Source: Solwaraspora sp. WMMA2056
GTDB lineage: Bacteria > Actinomycetota > Actinomycetes > Mycobacteriales > Micromonosporaceae
NCBI RefSeq assembly: GCF_030345095.1
Contig: NZ_CP128360.1
Coordinates: forward strand, 1,860,001 to 1,924,000
Direction of reading: 5' to 3'
DNA: 64,000 bases
The notes beneath the pieces are model-generated. The model was given only the letters and a program-made list of their open reading frames with translations. It had not been told where the DNA came from and made no database searches. Within the stretch, counting starts at the first letter, position 1; every line of letters begins with the position of its first letter. The position numbers and the translations under genes are program-made. Below are positions 63,437 through 64,000 of the stretch, in pieces.

Positions 63437-64000
63437 TGCCGGGTGACCGGTCGACCCGCCGTCGGGCGTCAGCCCGAGCAGGACGTCGACCCGCCCGGCG
63501 GGCGCGTCGGTGACCAGCGCCGTGCTGGCGATGCCGTCGGCGGCCAACGCGGCCCGTAGCCGGTGCAGGTCGGCGCCGAACCGCACCAGGTCCGCCGCCC
63601 CTGCCGAGGGCGGCTGACAGTGCAGGTAGCCGGTCGAGGTGACGGCGGTGGCCGCCCCAGCGGCGGTCGGACCGGCAGCAGCCGGCGGTGACCACGGGGT
63701 GAACCGGGTGCCCGGCGCGGCGATTTCGGAGACCAACCGGACCGCTCGCCGTACCGCCTCGGCGTCGACCGGCCCGTCGGCTGGCGGCGGGCCGACGGAG
63801 CCGGCGTCGGTCGGACCGTCGGGACCGGCCGGCGGCAGGATCGCGGCGGCGATCAGGCCGGCCCGGTGTGCCTCGGCGGTGCCGAGGCGGAACATGTCCT
63901 GACCCGGTTCACGGACCAGCGGCCGGACCCCGGGGCCGTCGTCGCCGGGCTGCTCCGCCGCCTCGCCCCGGCGCCACGGGTAGCCGCGTACCACCGCCAC
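63419..64000 (-). CDS. fbiB: Coenzyme F420-0:L-glutamate ligase (3' part, runs off the window)
   Basis: The first visible codons (VAVVRGYPWRRG, GDDGPGVRPLVREPGQDMFRLGT) match the end of the CofE/FbiB ligase domain, which adds glutamate to F420-0. The ~150 residues that follow are Ala/Pro/Gly-rich with a possible small fold at the end (ADLVRFGADLHRLRAALAAD). They do not show the FMN/nitroreductase-like domain that completes mycobacterial FbiB. Only 193 codons are in the window; the 5' part lies beyond 64000. F420 use is typical of actinobacteria. Confidence 0.78.
   Translation of the reverse strand: MAVVRGYPWRRGEAAEQPGDDGPGVRPLVREPGQDMFRLGTAEAHRAGLIAAAILPPAGPDGPTDAGSVGPPPADGPVDAEAVRRAVRLVSEIAAPGTRFTPWSPPAAAGPTAAGAATAVTSTGYLHCQPPSAGAADLVRFGADLHRLRAALAADGIASTALVTDAPAGRVDVLLGLTPDGGSTGHPAHRAGG

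Overview
This is a high-GC actinobacterial chromosome segment, most likely from the Micromonosporaceae. The lineage is inferred from strong G/C bias at third codon positions, frequent GTG/TTG starts, a mycothiol-conjugate amidase (mca), an F420 ligase (fbiB), the eno-divIC-DUF501 order, and a bldA-type tRNA-Leu(UAA). No prophage, insertion sequence, CRISPR array, rRNA operon or origin was seen.

Layout. 1-351 is the 5' part of a DUF4184 membrane gene. 534-2140 is a wrecked HTH/NB-ARC regulator with a nonsense codon, a frameshift and a 3' end replaced by a scrap of an Ig-like domain gene. 2154-6093 is the most unusual block, a tight six-gene minus-strand operon: BacA-like prephenate-dehydratase-fold protein, class IV aminotransferase, RraA-type aldolase, Fe(II)/2-oxoglutarate amino-acid hydroxylase, BacB-like cupin and LysE exporter. 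It looks like a pathway that makes and exports a small non-proteinogenic amino acid, with no ligase or NRPS beside it. 6283-15601 is mostly housekeeping (DUF885 peptidase, nudC, lipoprotein, eno, divIC, DUF501, ArgA-like acetyltransferase, ppx, dienelactone hydrolase, uracil-DNA glycosylase). 15648-20064 is a five-gene DUF4129/MoxR/DUF58 string, one gene of which has a TTA codon. 20202-27680 holds a type II NADH dehydrogenase-like flavoprotein, a large membrane protein, tRNA-Leu(UAA), a Bax1-I family protein behind a perfect palindrome, two tandem SGNH hydrolases and a DUF1232 protein. 27777-37434 carries sulfur and amino-acid metabolism (cbs, metB, ilvA), msrA, an amidase and a GNAT gene behind an attenuator-like leader. 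37452-47081 holds greA, mca, a GGDEF-EAL protein, a HAD protein, a YyaL-type protein and purK-purE. 47171-53968 holds a giant 1739-residue membrane protein and a UDP-glucose dehydrogenase. 54234-64000 holds an acyl-CoA dehydrogenase, two paralogous membrane proteins with Thr/acidic tails, acetoacetyl-CoA synthetase, a TIGR03089 protein, a glycosyltransferase, a mannose-1-phosphate guanylyltransferase and a partial fbiB.

Two non-coding systems stand out. One is the roughly 200-nt leader in front of the GNAT gene at 29456 (promoter, extended Shine-Dalgarno, very short ORF, perfect 13-bp terminator). The other is a pair of about 86% identical, ~77-bp palindromic elements at 12838 and 47085 in opposite orientations. 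All functional calls come from reading motifs by eye; no database search was possible.
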